DNA of 64,000 bases from Mayamaea pseudoterrestris (taxonomy: Eukaryota > Bacillariophyta > Bacillariophyceae > Sellaphorales > Sellaphoraceae): assembly GCA_027923505.1 (NCBI GenBank), contig BROI01000001.1:2930719-2994718 (forward strand), given 5' to 3'. The position numbers and the translations under genes are program-made. Below, piece by piece: positions 20,707 to 31,552 of the stretch; position 1 is the first letter of the stretch, and each line of letters opens with the position of its first letter. Under the pieces are notes generated by a model. It searched no databases. It was not told the origin of the DNA and saw only the letters and a list, made by a program, of their open reading frames with translations.

Positions 20707-23700
20707 ATGCAGGCCGCCGATGACTCCATGGATGTGGATGATGGTTGCGAGGAGTACTATGACACGACGCAATTTCCGACCGACGACGCTGCAGCAGCAT
20801 TGACCATCCAGCTTAACAATTCCTTTGATGCATCAATGTTAAATAAACCCGAGTCGGAACAGAAGACACCAATGATCCGTCAGGTCGCGTCTTGGGATGC
20901 ATCTAGGACCAGTCAGCAAGAATTGCCGTCGTCATATTCGGCCAAGAAGTTGGCGTCACGCCGTCCTCCAACCACAGTGATCAATACGAAGCTCACGCCT
21001 GCTTCTGTTAAACGACAGCGCACTGTACAGAGAAAGTCTCCAAGACACCGTAGCGACACTTTATTTTCGGATCAAGATCAATGTGAAGAAGATTTAATCG
21101 TTCCGAAGAAGCGCGCTCCCAAGGACTCGCTCGGAACTCACACGACGGCAGCAAGTTCGACGCTTCTCGACGAAACGCTTGATAGCGCAGATGATTCGTC
21201 ATTGGCGACTGGCGCTGCATCAGCAGGGGCGCCTTTTCGATTCACGTCTTTCCCGGCGTCTCTTCCGCGGCTGTCGCAGCCAAGCAATGAGCAGTCGGCT
21301 CGCAAACGCATGTCTTTTGGCGGTTTATCGTTTCTCAACCAGCAGCCGCAGCATCTTTCTTCGTCTGCCGCTGATGAGTTCACGAATAATACAAGCCTTT
21401 CAAGTGTTGGATACGAATCTGATCATTCGAATCAGCATGAGAGGCTTGGTGAGGAGGAAGACTCGAATTCCAGCTCCCTCCTTGGTACACCAGTCCTCAG
21501 AACGCGACTCAACTTCAACGCACTCCTCAGTCCACAATTCGCTCAAGGAAATGTAGCTGCAAAAGGACAGCATCAGCAGCTTTTAATGAAGGAATCACGC
21601 CATTGTAAAGGTACGAAGGTTTTAATTTGTCCGACTTCTTCCTTCATTAATGTATGTTTCCACTAAGATTAATCATATAATTCCGACACTTGGAGTACAG
21701 ATCCGCTCCCGCCACTCATGGACGGCAGTGACAAGCAATACGAGAGCAACCGGGCAAGCATTTTTGCACGAACATTTCCTTTTCTCGCAAGCGCAAGCTC
21801 TAATCCCAATGAACGTCAACTCACCGCCGAGGAACAAGTCTGTAACTTTTCTAGTGCAAAGACTCCTTCTCGAGTGAGCAGCGACTCTCACTTTCGTTTA
21901 GAGAGTCGCCAACCAGGTACTCTTCGCGATGTTCAGTTGCATTTCCAGTTGGATGCAGCTCAGTGCAGTCCAATACCCGGCATTCCCGAAGAAGATGGAG
22001 ACTTGAGTAGGTCGCGCAATGACACCTCGCATGAATCATCGTCAACGTGGAAAAAGAGCGCACGGCCAATGCCAGACATGCATGCTTTTGATACGGACGC
22101 CAATGCGTCACGAGATCACTCAACAGACGGTACACTGAGTTCGAATAACAGTCGAAGTAAGCAGCCTACTCTGCTTTGTCCGCCCACACCCGTCCGAACT
22201 CCAGCTTGGGCTCAGGAAGACGCCACTGCACGACCTGTGATTAAGAATGGTGGCCATATCAAGTTTGGCCGGACTAACAGCTTAGTTACGACAAAGGTTT
22301 TGGCAATGTGTGAGCCGCAAGTGTTGATTGGGCGGGCCTCGCTCGAAAACTCGTCAACTGTAATGGATGGCCAACGTCGGGATATTCTTGCTCCGCCCAT
22401 TGAACCAACTCATTCTGAAGACTCGGAGACGAAAACCATTGAGGGAGACAAGGATTGCTCCATGGAATATGATGAAAACGAATGGTTACACGATGGGTCG
22501 TTACATGAAACGCGTTTGTCGATTGGTTCTCCGCCGGTGGTGCAGCAAACAAAGCGTCGGTCAGTTTTTCCACCGGAAAACTTGCCACCTGTTGTATCAT
22601 TGGCGACCCACTTTGACGTGCAATCAACATTGGGAAGTGGAGCATTTGCCGACGTATATCGAGTCAGGTCAAAAGTGGACGGATGCTTGTACGCAGTGAA
22701 ACGAAACCGTCGACATTTTCGTGGGCGGCGTGATCGCGAGCGAGCATTGGCCGAAGTCAAGTGGATGCAGCGATTGCAAACACCAGGTTTGCGGGAGGAT
22801 GCGTCCAACATCGACTTTAGTCAATACATTTTATTCTTTTTTCAAGCGTGGCAAGAAGACTGTCACTTTTATGTTCAAACTGAGCTCTGTTGCAGGGATA
22901 CCCTTGCGGATATTACCAACTCTCTTCGTTCGCAGTGGACGTTGGCAGAATCCAGATACCCCAGTCTTCGACGACTTGCTCCGCCTTCCAGCACTTCTGG
23001 CATGTCGCACGATTTTGAACTCTCGGATCTCGACGGTCGGTTGTTCCCGGAGAGCACCATTTGGAAGATTTGCCACGACGTCGGAGCAGGACTATCCCAC
23101 ATCCATTCGCATTCTCTCGTTCATTTTGACATCAAGCCATCTAACATTTTTTTGCTTGCTCATGGAAGACTCGGGGCCATTGCGAAGATTGGTGATTTTG
23201 GAATGGCTGGCGACATTGGTTCATCGGAAGACGGCCAGGAAGGAGATCAAAAGTACATGGCTGGCGAGGTTTTGGTTTCGGATCGAAAGCATCCGAGTGC
23301 GGATATATTCAGTTTGGGTGTAATGATATATGAACTATCGGCCTTTCCGAGTTTCATACTTCCTGATGAAGGTTCTCGATGGCGCGATCTTCGCAGCGGC
23401 ACTCTCAATCCTGGCGACATTCCTTCTTGCAGAAGCAAAGACCTAAAGATGCTATTAAAGTCGACACTGCAGTCTAATAAGGATGATCGTCCGTCGGCGG
23501 ACTCGATGTTGGCGCTCGAGCCAGTCTCTGCAGCTGGCAGTTCGTGTGATTACTTTTTACGAGATTACATTTACGACATTGAAGAATTTGACCGACAAGA
23601 GGAGGAACGTTTCTTTTACCGCCAAGAGGACAAAACACCTCGTACCCAGAAGCCTCAATTTCGGGCGTGTAGCCCATCTTTGAACTTCGTTCGCGACAAT

Positions 23701-23736
23701 TTGATAACTTCGCCAGAAGCGGCAGCTCAAACATAG
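20707..23736 (+). CDS. WEE1: Wee1/Myt1-family cell-cycle protein kinase
   Basis: Predicted exons 20707-21610 and 21701-23736 (979 residues); the 90-nt intron has GTACGA/GTACAG ends. Wee1 kinases inhibit CDKs by phosphorylating the Tyr of the glycine-rich loop, delaying mitosis. The long N-terminus (~600 residues) is disordered and Ser-rich. The kinase domain has LGSGAFADVYR (P-loop), YAVKR (catalytic Lys ~634), the hallmark HFDIKPSNIFL catalytic loop (~776), a DFG (IGDFGMAG), and EGDQKYMAGEVL in place of the usual APE region, which is characteristic of Wee1. An insert of ~60 residues separates the hinge from the C-lobe. No obvious membrane segment is present, so Wee1 is preferred over Myt1. 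Confidence 0.9.
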
Positions 23737-24096
23737 AGCGTTCTCACATAAATACATGATAATAAAATGTTGGCAGCGTCTTCTGCCGTAGAATTGCGCA
23801 CTCGCGTCTGATACATATTACTGCATGCGAATTTGCGAAGGTGGCCATGGTTTCACTTAGATGCAACATTTGGTCCGCCACGACAAACTGGCCAACGACT
23901 CATTTAATTGCCACACTATGAGTCGGATGAACTAGATACTACAAGTACAGGGATCAGAAGAAGCAGCAAAAATTGTAGGTGCAAATAGTACGCATACTGC
24001 TTTAATTGTTTTTGTTAAGCCGATGCAGCGCTAGCAGCTGATCAAGGTTGTTCATTGCGAAAGACACAGGACTTTTGTAACACTATGCATAACCTG
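23737..24096. other. Convergent 3' intergenic region
   Basis: 360 bp between the convergent Wee1-like and CS-domain genes. AT-rich, with an aataaaat near 23758 that may be the poly(A) signal of the kinase gene. Nothing else is recognised. Confidence 0.4.
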
Positions 24097-24633
24097 CTAG
24101 ACCACCTCATGATCTGGAATTCCCTTGTCGTTGATCGTGTGCCATTCTCCATCTTTAGCTTTCAACAGTGTCAGTATAATCTTATCTTCCTTTACACGAA
24201 AAGAGACAGTGGTAATTTCGCCTGCCAACTTGGCAAAACTGAGAATCTGGGGTTCGTCAGGCTTGTAATTCTTCACTGTCAAGCACAAGGATGAGTCTGT
24301 AAAGTCCAACTCGATGTCACTGTCTGTGCATTTTTCGCCGACCCCTTGCAACATAATGTAGAGCTTCACTTTTTTGCCACCGTCAAGAAAGGCGTAGGAT
24401 GTAATGTTACTCTTCGAGTATTCAAAAGACGACCTGGCAGTCACTCGATGTCCAACATGAGACTCGGATCGCGAAAGTAGTCGAGGCTCTTCCTTGCCGT
24501 CCCATTCGGGTCCAGTCGGCTTGTTGGCATGGGCAAAGTAGTAGGCGTTGGAGCCTTTGGCTAAAATGTTTTCCTCGAGCGCCGACTGTTTGATGGCGGA
24601 CACTGTTTCTCCTTGCTGTTCCTCGGCCGCCAT
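24097..24633 (-). CDS. CS-domain protein, CacyBP/SIP-like
   Basis: 178 residues in one exon, ATG at 24633. After an acidic N-terminus, residues ~75-165 match the p23-like CS domain in the form found in calcyclin-binding protein: ITSYAFLDGGKKVKLYIMLQGV, then IELDFTDSSLCLTVKNY, and TTVSFRVKEDKIILTLLK. In animals CacyBP bridges Siah1 and Skp1 in ubiquitin ligation; CS domains often also contact Hsp90. The C-terminal SGS-like tail of animal CacyBP is missing or very short (IPDHEVV end). A function as co-chaperone or ubiquitin-ligase adaptor is inference. Confidence 0.75.
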   Translation of the reverse strand: MAAEEQQGETVSAIKQSALEENILAKGSNAYYFAHANKPTGPEWDGKEEPRLLSRSESHVGHRVTARSSFEYSKSNITSYAFLDGGKKVKLYIMLQGVGEKCTDSDIELDFTDSSLCLTVKNYKPDEPQILSFAKLAGEITTVSFRVKEDKIILTLLKAKDGEWHTINDKGIPDHEVV

Positions 24634-24986
24634 GAGTGAAACGACAAGAAGTTACTTTTATTTGGTTGAGTGAGAACCGCTAACGCTTGTTACCTTTCGC
24701 TTTTTCGGTACTATGGTTTGCCAGCTGGAAGGTGGTGCGTCCACAATTTCGAGAGGCGCGCCATTGTCGCGGTCATCCCACTTCAAATGCATGTCGCACC
24801 ACTTCTCGAAGTGAAGGCCAGACGAAGCCTGACCTGCACCGCACAACGATACGCCTCATCAATTCGATGATCCGTTTCCAAACACGCACATCGAACTCAT
24901 CGTTTCTAGTCTACGGTCGTCATCAACTTAAAACGAGCTGTACAAACATAATATAGAGAAAGAATAAGCTACTTTTCTAGTGCAGC
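24634..24986. promoter_or_regulatory. Divergent region between CS-domain gene and HisHF
   Basis: 353 bp between divergent starts. The minus strand holds an open stretch (24658-24846) without a usable ATG at its head; I do not call it a gene. The rest is presumed promoter and leader sequence. Confidence 0.3.
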
Positions 24987-26804
24987 ATGACGCTTACCGT
25001 TTCCTTGCTCGACTATGGCGCCGGCAATGTGCGATCCGTCCGCAACGCAATTCTTTCACAGGGAGTCAACTTGATCGACATTACCGAGCCTTCGCAAATT
25101 CTGCAAGCTGATGCTATCATTTTCCCTGGAGTTGGAAGTTTTGGATCCGCCATGCGCGTGCTAAAAGACAAGGGCTTTGATGGTCCGCTGAGAGAATACT
25201 TGAAGGATCACAAGCGACCCTTTCTTGGCATCTGTCTCGGCATGCAAACACTCTTTGAGTCTTCTGATGAACAATACGAAGACGGCCCTGATACAGATAC
25301 TGCCATTCCTGGACTGGGTGTCATTCCTGGCAAGGTTGTTCGATTCGACTCAACCAAAATGGTGGTTCCACACATGGGATGGAACGGTCGGATTTTGCAC
25401 CAATCTAGTCCAGTCATGCAGCACGTCGACAAGGATGACCAAACTTACTTTGTGCACTCTTACTATGCTCCCATTACTGAACAAAATAAGGAATGGGTCT
25501 TGGCGAGCACAACTTACGGTGGACAAGAGTTTATCAGTGCCGTGCAGCGAGGTGCGGTGGTGGCGACACAGTTTCATCCGGAAAAGAGTGGATCAACTGG
25601 CCTGCGAGTCCTGCAGGGGTTTTTGGAGGTGAGTTTATGGTCGTGGCTTTTTGGAAACGAGGAAAAATTGAGTCTACGGTGCGACTACTCTATCTGCCAT
25701 TATGCTGCAACATGTCAAGCTCATTCATCTGCTTTTGTGAAATAATAGGCTGTCGAAAATGGCACATTGGAGACAACGACTCAATTAAAAGTTGATCCAT
25801 CCGCAGAGACGCAACTTGTCAAACGTATAGTTGTCGCTCTCGACGTTCGGACCAACGATCATGGCGACTTGGTCGTTACCAAGGGTGATCAGTACGATGT
25901 TCGCGAGAACCACAAGGAGGGTGTGCAAGAGGGTAGTCGCGGGGGCGTTCGAAATTTGGGCAAACCAGTTGGACTGGCGCGTCGGTACTATGAAGAAGGT
26001 GCGGATGAAATTGCGTTTTTAAACATTACCAGCTTTCGACAAGGCGTCGTCGAGGATATGCCCATGCTTCGCGTCTTGGAAGAAGCATCCCAAAACATTT
26101 TTGTTCCGCTGACGGTCGGTGGAGGCATTCGCGACTATACAGATGATGCTACAGGGCAAACATGGTCCGCTTTGGAGGTGGCTGCCGAATATTTTCGAGC
26201 TGGTGCCGACAAGGTGAGCCTAGGCAGCGATGCGGTCCATGCATCGGAAGCGTTCATCGCGTCAGGAAAAGTCAAGACTGGAAAAACGTCCATTGAAATG
26301 ATCTCGCGAGTGTACGGTGCTCAGGCTGTAGTTATTTCTATTGACCCGAAGCGCGTTTATGTAAAATCGATGGATGATGTCAAAAATGAAAAGCACGTTG
26401 TCGTGGAACTGGAGAAGGACGAAGCGGGTCCGGATGGCGAGCGACTATGCTGGTACCAATGCACCGTGAAAGGTGGCAGAGAAGCGCGAGATATATGTGC
26501 CGTCACAGTGGCCAAAGCATCTGAAATGCTGGGTGCTGGAGAAATAATGCTAAATTGTATAGATATGGATGGGCAATGCAAAGGATACGACATTGCTTTG
26601 ATGCGCGCTATTTCGGATGCTGTGACTATTCCTGTCATTGCCAGCAGTGGTGCAGGGCTACCAGAACATTTCTCACAAGTGTTCGAACGTACACGAGTTG
26701 AGGCTGCCTTAGCTGCTGGCATGTTTCATCGCAAAGAGGTTGAGATAGAAGCTGTAAAGGACCACATGCGGTCATGCGGCTTGCCGACACGTAAATATTC
26801 ATGA
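24987..26804 (+). CDS. HISHF: Imidazole glycerol phosphate synthase, bifunctional HisH-HisF
   Basis: Predicted exons 24987-25628 and 25749-26804 (565 residues); intron 120 nt, GTGAGT/ATAATAG, phase 0, placed between the two domains. It converts PRFAR plus glutamine to imidazole glycerol phosphate and AICAR, linking histidine and purine synthesis. The N-terminal glutaminase has [11 protein letters not shown], nucleophile Cys in LGICLGMQ (~83) and FHPEKSG with the catalytic His (~197). The C-terminal cyclase barrel has [27 protein letters not shown] and [10 protein letters not shown]. The fused architecture is as in yeast HIS7 and plants. No transit peptide is visible: the protein starts directly with the glutaminase. 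Confidence 0.96.
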
Positions 26805-27071
26805 TCATAATTCTTTGCTACCAGTACTTTCTTCTATAATAACAGATATCTCTGCCCCTACTTTATGCTTTTGATTTTTTTTAACTTGACTGCGTCAGGC
26901 CTTTTCAATCCGAATGTATCATCCGATGTTTCTTGGCGAGCACATCTATAACGTCTGTGGCACACCTTAATAAATTAAGCATTAAAGCTCATGATAAAAC
27001 AAGACTTGATCTAATAAAATGGTTTTCTAGCAGCAAAAATTTCTATTCAGCGTCCACCACACTAAGCGAGC

Positions 27072-29765
27072 TTAGTCAGCATCGCTAACAGGCTTCGAAG
27101 CCTGAGGACCTGGAAACGGTAAGCGCTGACCCTTGTTGGGGCCGTCGCTTACAAAGACGAGCGGTTTATATTCTTCGTCTTTTTCCATCAGCGCTGAATT
27201 CTCGAAACGTTTCAACATGGCCGCCTTGCCCTGAATGCGGGCGTACGTAACGTCGCAAATCTTGTCGCTATTGAAAATGCGCCAGTGTTTACCAAAGTAC
27301 TGCCGATGAAAAGTGACTATGTCCTTGTAGTCGACAAAGTTAATAAAAGCATACCCTCTATTGCACCTGTTCTTGAAATCAATCGGCAAATAGAAAAAGT
27401 CGATCACGCCAGGACCAAGACCGCTCTCATGGAACTCGTCTAACAGCATCTGTTGCGAGTATTTGTTGGGAATATTTCGCACCATAAGCGACGTTCGCGT
27501 GTCAAGGTCATGCTCGACAGCCTCTAAGTCCAGCATCAAGTGTCTATTGTCACCGTCGTCCTTCATAGATCCATACGATCGGCTGGATCTTCCAGAATTG
27601 ATGCTACCGTTGTCAGAAGTAACGACATGCGAGTAATATGGAGTCGCGGCGCTCCGACCGGCCTGGACAAACGACCCACTATTCACGCTTTGAGCACCGC
27701 CAAAAGATCCAGCCTGTATGGGAAGAAGTTGCGTCGACTGCGTCAATAAGCCATTTGTGGCCTGCATAGGAATCGTAGCGAGGTAAAGCTGACCGTCGGG
27801 TCCCTGGACAATCTGCTGCGTCGGCTGCTGGGCAAGTGGCTGCAGATGTCGAGGATTAAACTGTTGACCACTACTCATCTGACCAAACTGGTTTACCTGA
27901 TTTTGCTGAGGCGCAACTTGGACAACTTGATAACGACCATCGGGACCCAGAACAATTTGCGGAGTTGGGTTAATGGCTTGCTGTTGAATGCCACCCATGC
28001 CCGTGCCGCCTCGTAAACTCATCGAAGAAGCTTCCTTGCCACCAGGGGTCCACTGGACATTTTGTCTCGCTGGCGGCTGACCTCCCTCGGGCTCTCTTGC
28101 AGTCGAGGGTCTATTAATCGACTGGCGCCAACGGCTGAGCAAAGTCAACAACTCGCGGCCTCTCTTCCGTTCGATAGGATTGCGAGCACCGACTTCGACC
28201 GTCACATCAAAGCCCCATGGCTGGGAGCTCTCAAGCTCCAACAACGCTTGCTTGGAGTCTTGAATATTTTGAAACTCCACTATAAAAGACCCTGCGGGCT
28301 GAAATAGCACAGACCGAACGGCACCATACGTATTTAGTACGGAGATCATCCCATTCTGATCAACGTGATGGGGCAAGTTGGCGATAACTATCTGGCCTTC
28401 ATCAAACTGACTCGAAGCATTAAGAGGAAGGCAATAACGCACAAGAACCTCCTCGTTACTCCTTTTCTGAAGCATTAGGCGCTGAAGTACCGCTTCCAAC
28501 TCAACCGCAGCAAATTGAGCACTTCGTATATCATAGTACGATACAAAGTACACTCCTTGGTGAGAGAAGTCGGCCCGAAATGAATCAATGGCACCGTACG
28601 CGTCACATGCTTGGCGAACGTCCGACGAGTTGAGCCACGAAACGCGTAGTATAGCAAGAGTTCTGCTGGGAGTGTTTCGATCAAGATCCCAAAGAAAAGG
28701 ACGAAGCTCGTACTCTGCTTGCCGCGAGGATATCTCAGTTCCAGCTGCCGACTCAGAAATGGATGAATTCGCAATCGAATGGTCGTCACCGCCTCTCGAA
28801 CGAGCCTGAGGCTTGAATTCACGTGCATTCGGCGACCAAATATGACCACTCGCGTCATGTGACTGAAATGAATCCGTCTGCTGCGTTAAATTGAATCCCT
28901 GCAATTGACTGGACAATGTACCAGTCTGAAAATTATTTCTCGTATCGAGTCGCTGTGAAACAATGCCCGAAATGCCACCGAAATTAGCCGTGCTGTCCGG
29001 CTCCATGACATGCATACCAATTCCATTACTTTTTTGCATACCATCCGAGAAGCTCGAGCCAACGACTCGCTGACTCGTATCCGTGCCGATGCGGCTACCA
29101 GTATGGCCATGGTTGTTAAAGGCTTCGCTTCCAACCTTACGCGACGGCGTTGCCAAAATGCTTAACAACCCAGACGAGTCACCTCTTCTTAAATTCGATT
29201 CGTACAGAGTGGCTGGTGGCTGGCTTTTGTGACTGTCAGCGAATAGATCTGCCCTCGCTTCGTAGGAGCCAACAAGGCGGGTAGCGGCATGCCTTGTCTG
29301 ACGATGAAAGTTCAAATCATCCTTAAACATGCCTGTGTCATCGCGCTCTCGCTCTCTCGTCGAGTCTTCCATGGAATCCGAAAGTCCCTTACCGAGCATG
29401 TCGGCAAGATTGCTAAAGCTGGCCATGCGTTCACCCGAAGCAGCAGTATTTCTTATCGCGGCATCGGATGATGAATTGTACAAGTGCTTGCTATTTCCGC
29501 CGCCAGTGCCCCACAAAAGATTTTCGGCCACTTTGTTTCTCTCCTCTGGCCCGGCAGCGAATCCTGGAGGAGGCGGCGCAGAAAGCGGTCGTTCATACTC
29601 CTCTTGGACCAGCTCTCCTGGCTGGAGGGGGACAGCTCCGAGTATGTGTCCTTCGTTATTGGATGCCTGCAGCGAGTCTCCGTTGCTTCCTGCGTCGCCT
29701 CCCCACAGAGGCTGATGATCGCCATTTCGCCCACTTCCCAGCGCAGCATTATCTGCTAGACTCAT
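27072..29765 (-). CDS. Mei2-like RNA-binding protein
   Basis: 897 residues, single exon, ATG at 29765. Three RRMs are in the Mei2 arrangement: RRM1 ~368-440 (TLAILRVSWL), RRM2 ~455-535 (GQIVIANLPHH) and the diagnostic C-terminal Mei2 RRM ~752-850 (SLMVRNIPNKYSQQMLLDEF, FYLPIDFKNRCNRGYAFINF). The flanks are Gly/Ser/Gln-rich and disordered, with repeated QIV(L/Q)GPDG motifs around 640-690. In fission yeast Mei2 switches cells to meiosis; in plants AML proteins act in meiosis and growth. A role in diatom sexual reproduction or cell-cycle control is inference. Confidence 0.92.
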   Translation of the reverse strand: MSLADNAALGSGRNGDHQPLWGGDAGSNGDSLQASNNEGHILGAVPLQPGELVQEEYERPLSAPPPPGFAAGPEERNKVAENLLWGTGGGNSKHLYNSSSDAAIRNTAASGERMASFSNLADMLGKGLSDSMEDSTRERERDDTGMFKDDLNFHRQTRHAATRLVGSYEARADLFADSHKSQPPATLYESNLRRGDSSGLLSILATPSRKVGSEAFNNHGHTGSRIGTDTSQRVVGSSFSDGMQKSNGIGMHVMEPDSTANFGGISGIVSQRLDTRNNFQTGTLSSQLQGFNLTQQTDSFQSHDASGHIWSPNAREFKPQARSRGGDDHSIANSSISESAAGTEISSRQAEYELRPFLWDLDRNTPSRTLAILRVSWLNSSDVRQACDAYGAIDSFRADFSHQGVYFVSYYDIRSAQFAAVELEAVLQRLMLQKRSNEEVLVRYCLPLNASSQFDEGQIVIANLPHHVDQNGMISVLNTYGAVRSVLFQPAGSFIVEFQNIQDSKQALLELESSQPWGFDVTVEVGARNPIERKRGRELLTLLSRWRQSINRPSTAREPEGGQPPARQNVQWTPGGKEASSMSLRGGTGMGGIQQQAINPTPQIVLGPDGRYQVVQVAPQQNQVNQFGQMSSGQQFNPRHLQPLAQQPTQQIVQGPDGQLYLATIPMQATNGLLTQSTQLLPIQAGSFGGAQSVNSGSFVQAGRSAATPYYSHVVTSDNGSINSGRSSRSYGSMKDDGDNRHLMLDLEAVEHDLDTRTSLMVRNIPNKYSQQMLLDEFHESGLGPGVIDFFYLPIDFKNRCNRGYAFINFVDYKDIVTFHRQYFGKHWRIFNSDKICDVTYARIQGKAAMLKRFENSALMEKDEEYKPLVFVSDGPNKGQRLPFPGPQASKPVSDAD

Positions 29766-30302
29766 GTTGAAAATCTACAAATATCTATGAAACTAACCAA
29801 AAAGGCCTGCCGTAGATTGACGGAAAAGGGCGGAAGATTGTCCGATTCGAGTACTGATGCTTGCCGCGAAAATTGCACGAGAGTCAATGCTGTATTCGTC
29901 GGCTACATCCACCCGGGGTCAGTATGACGAGGATTTGGTCCAATTGAGGCGAAATCGCAGCGCTGGCACAGAAAACTAGTTCCGAGCAGCAACAATTGTA
30001 GTGGCTCCTGTTGATGCTTGGAGAAGTTTGTGATGGTTCCTGGAATCCGTGGGCGGCGCGCCACTAACGGCAGAGAGACAGGGTTGAGGTTTTATATTCA
30101 GTCCCGTGTACGGTTTCTTTCCACGAATAAACCTACTCTTTGTGTCATACATTAGTCATTCACGCTGATCATTTTTCTAGTCTTACCGGTACACCTATGA
30201 CACCTTCGCGACGGCAGCTTCTGCAACTGCCTCACGACCAAAAATCGAATACGCTTATACTCTACAAGCGAGAGCAGTCTGCCTATTATTATAATTGCGT
30301 AC
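29766..30302. promoter_or_regulatory. Divergent region between Mei2-like gene and HMCES
   Basis: 537 bp between divergent start codons, with no open frame of note. It should hold both promoters and leaders. No core element was recognised. Confidence 0.3.
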
Positions 30303-31385
30303 ATGTGCGGACGGGCTGCTCAAACTTATAGAGCCGCTGCTGCAGCAGCACATTCCTTCGGCGTCGACGATTCATGGATTGAGGAATTCATTCCTAGTAA
30401 TGATCATGGCCATGCGCAATCATCAACGAGCAAGACAGATGTCACGCAGAGCGAGGAGTCTGTATTTGATAATTTTAACATGAGTCCTGGGATGGACGCG
30501 TTTGTTATTTCGAAAGCAGGCGATGGAAAGATCCAAGTTGATCGCAAAACATGGGGGCTCGTAACTCGAAAGGGTTCTCGAGCATCGCCAATTCCCATTG
30601 GGATGAATCTCCACTTTTCCAACCTAATGTTCAATGCTCGATCTGATACTCTATGGGAGAAACCCACTTTTGCAAAGCTTGCTGGTCAAGGCAAGTCTTG
30701 TCTCATTGCAGTTGACGGATTTTTCGAATGGAAGAGTCTTGTCAAGGGCACCAAAAAGCAACCTTATTTTGTGTTTAGGAAACAATTAGAAGCTAATGAT
30801 ACCGAAAGTAAGCGGCGCCCATATTTGCTAATGGCTGGTCTTTGGACTAGTGTGTCGACGGGTCGTGACGGTGAGGACGACAAAGATGATTCGACACTCG
30901 ATACCTTCACCATTCTAACCACTGATGTTTGCGAACCGCTTAAGTGGTTGCATACTCGCATGCCTCTTTGTATTTGGGACGAGAAACTGGCTCTTGATTG
31001 GCTCGAAAATCCTACAAGAAGTGTTCATCAGCGTCTAGAGCAGGCTTGTGTTGCTACACCTGAAGGCGCCTTTGACTGGCATGCAGTGTCGCCCGAAATG
31101 TCGTCTCTCAAATTTCGATCTAGAGATGCTATGAAACCCATGCCTGCACCGACAAAAATTACTTCATTTTTTCAAAAAAAGACGGACCTTACTGATAACA
31201 GCAAGTGCTCAAACACTGCGACGAACAATACGAAACACACCATGGGATCTCCTCCTATCGCGCCGTCACCTCCCAAAAAGCTGTGCACTAGTAGTTCTGC
31301 GGCTCCTTCGTCAACCGACTCGAAAGCTAAGCCATCAGTGAAGAAGGGTCCACTTGACTTTTTTGTGAAGAAGGAGTTTACGTGA
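30303..31385 (+). CDS. HMCES: HMCES / SRAP-domain abasic-site protein
   Basis: 360 residues. It begins MCGR, so removal of Met exposes the catalytic Cys2 that forms a thiazolidine crosslink with abasic sites in single-stranded DNA. Other active-site elements are present: NMSPG (~60), DGFFEW with the catalytic Glu (~145) and LHTRMP with the His (~217). The order and spacing fit the SRAP family (HMCES, YedK). Two short motifs in the disordered C-terminus, ITSFFQKK (~285) and LDFFVKK at the very end, resemble PCNA-interacting (PIP-like) motifs of eukaryotic HMCES, which lead it to replication forks. The start is fixed by the need for Cys at position 2. Confidence 0.95.
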   Translation: MCGRAAQTYRAAAAAAHSFGVDDSWIEEFIPSNDHGHAQSSTSKTDVTQSEESVFDNFNMSPGMDAFVISKAGDGKIQVDRKTWGLVTRKGSRASPIPIGMNLHFSNLMFNARSDTLWEKPTFAKLAGQGKSCLIAVDGFFEWKSLVKGTKKQPYFVFRKQLEANDTESKRRPYLLMAGLWTSVSTGRDGEDDKDDSTLDTFTILTTDVCEPLKWLHTRMPLCIWDEKLALDWLENPTRSVHQRLEQACVATPEGAFDWHAVSPEMSSLKFRSRDAMKPMPAPTKITSFFQKKTDLTDNSKCSNTATNNTKHTMGSPPIAPSPPKKLCTSSSAAPSSTDSKAKPSVKKGPLDFFVKKEFT

Positions 31386-31552
31386 CGCATGCCGTCAGAG
31401 ACTTTTACTGACGGAAGACTACGGAGTTGTGAAGTGACTACTTTAGCTTTTATATGCCACTTAATCATTAGCAAAACGAAACACTAGTACATGTAAGCGA
31501 TGCAATACGATAGCGCCACGAGCAAGTTCGTTAATTCCGATATACCTTGTGA

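Noticed and set aside
24658-24846. Minus-strand open stretch upstream of the CS-domain gene, with a possible 78-nt intron joining it to that gene
   Set aside because: No ATG at its head, weak acceptor context (no pyrimidine tract), and the CS-domain gene already has a good ATG at 24633.
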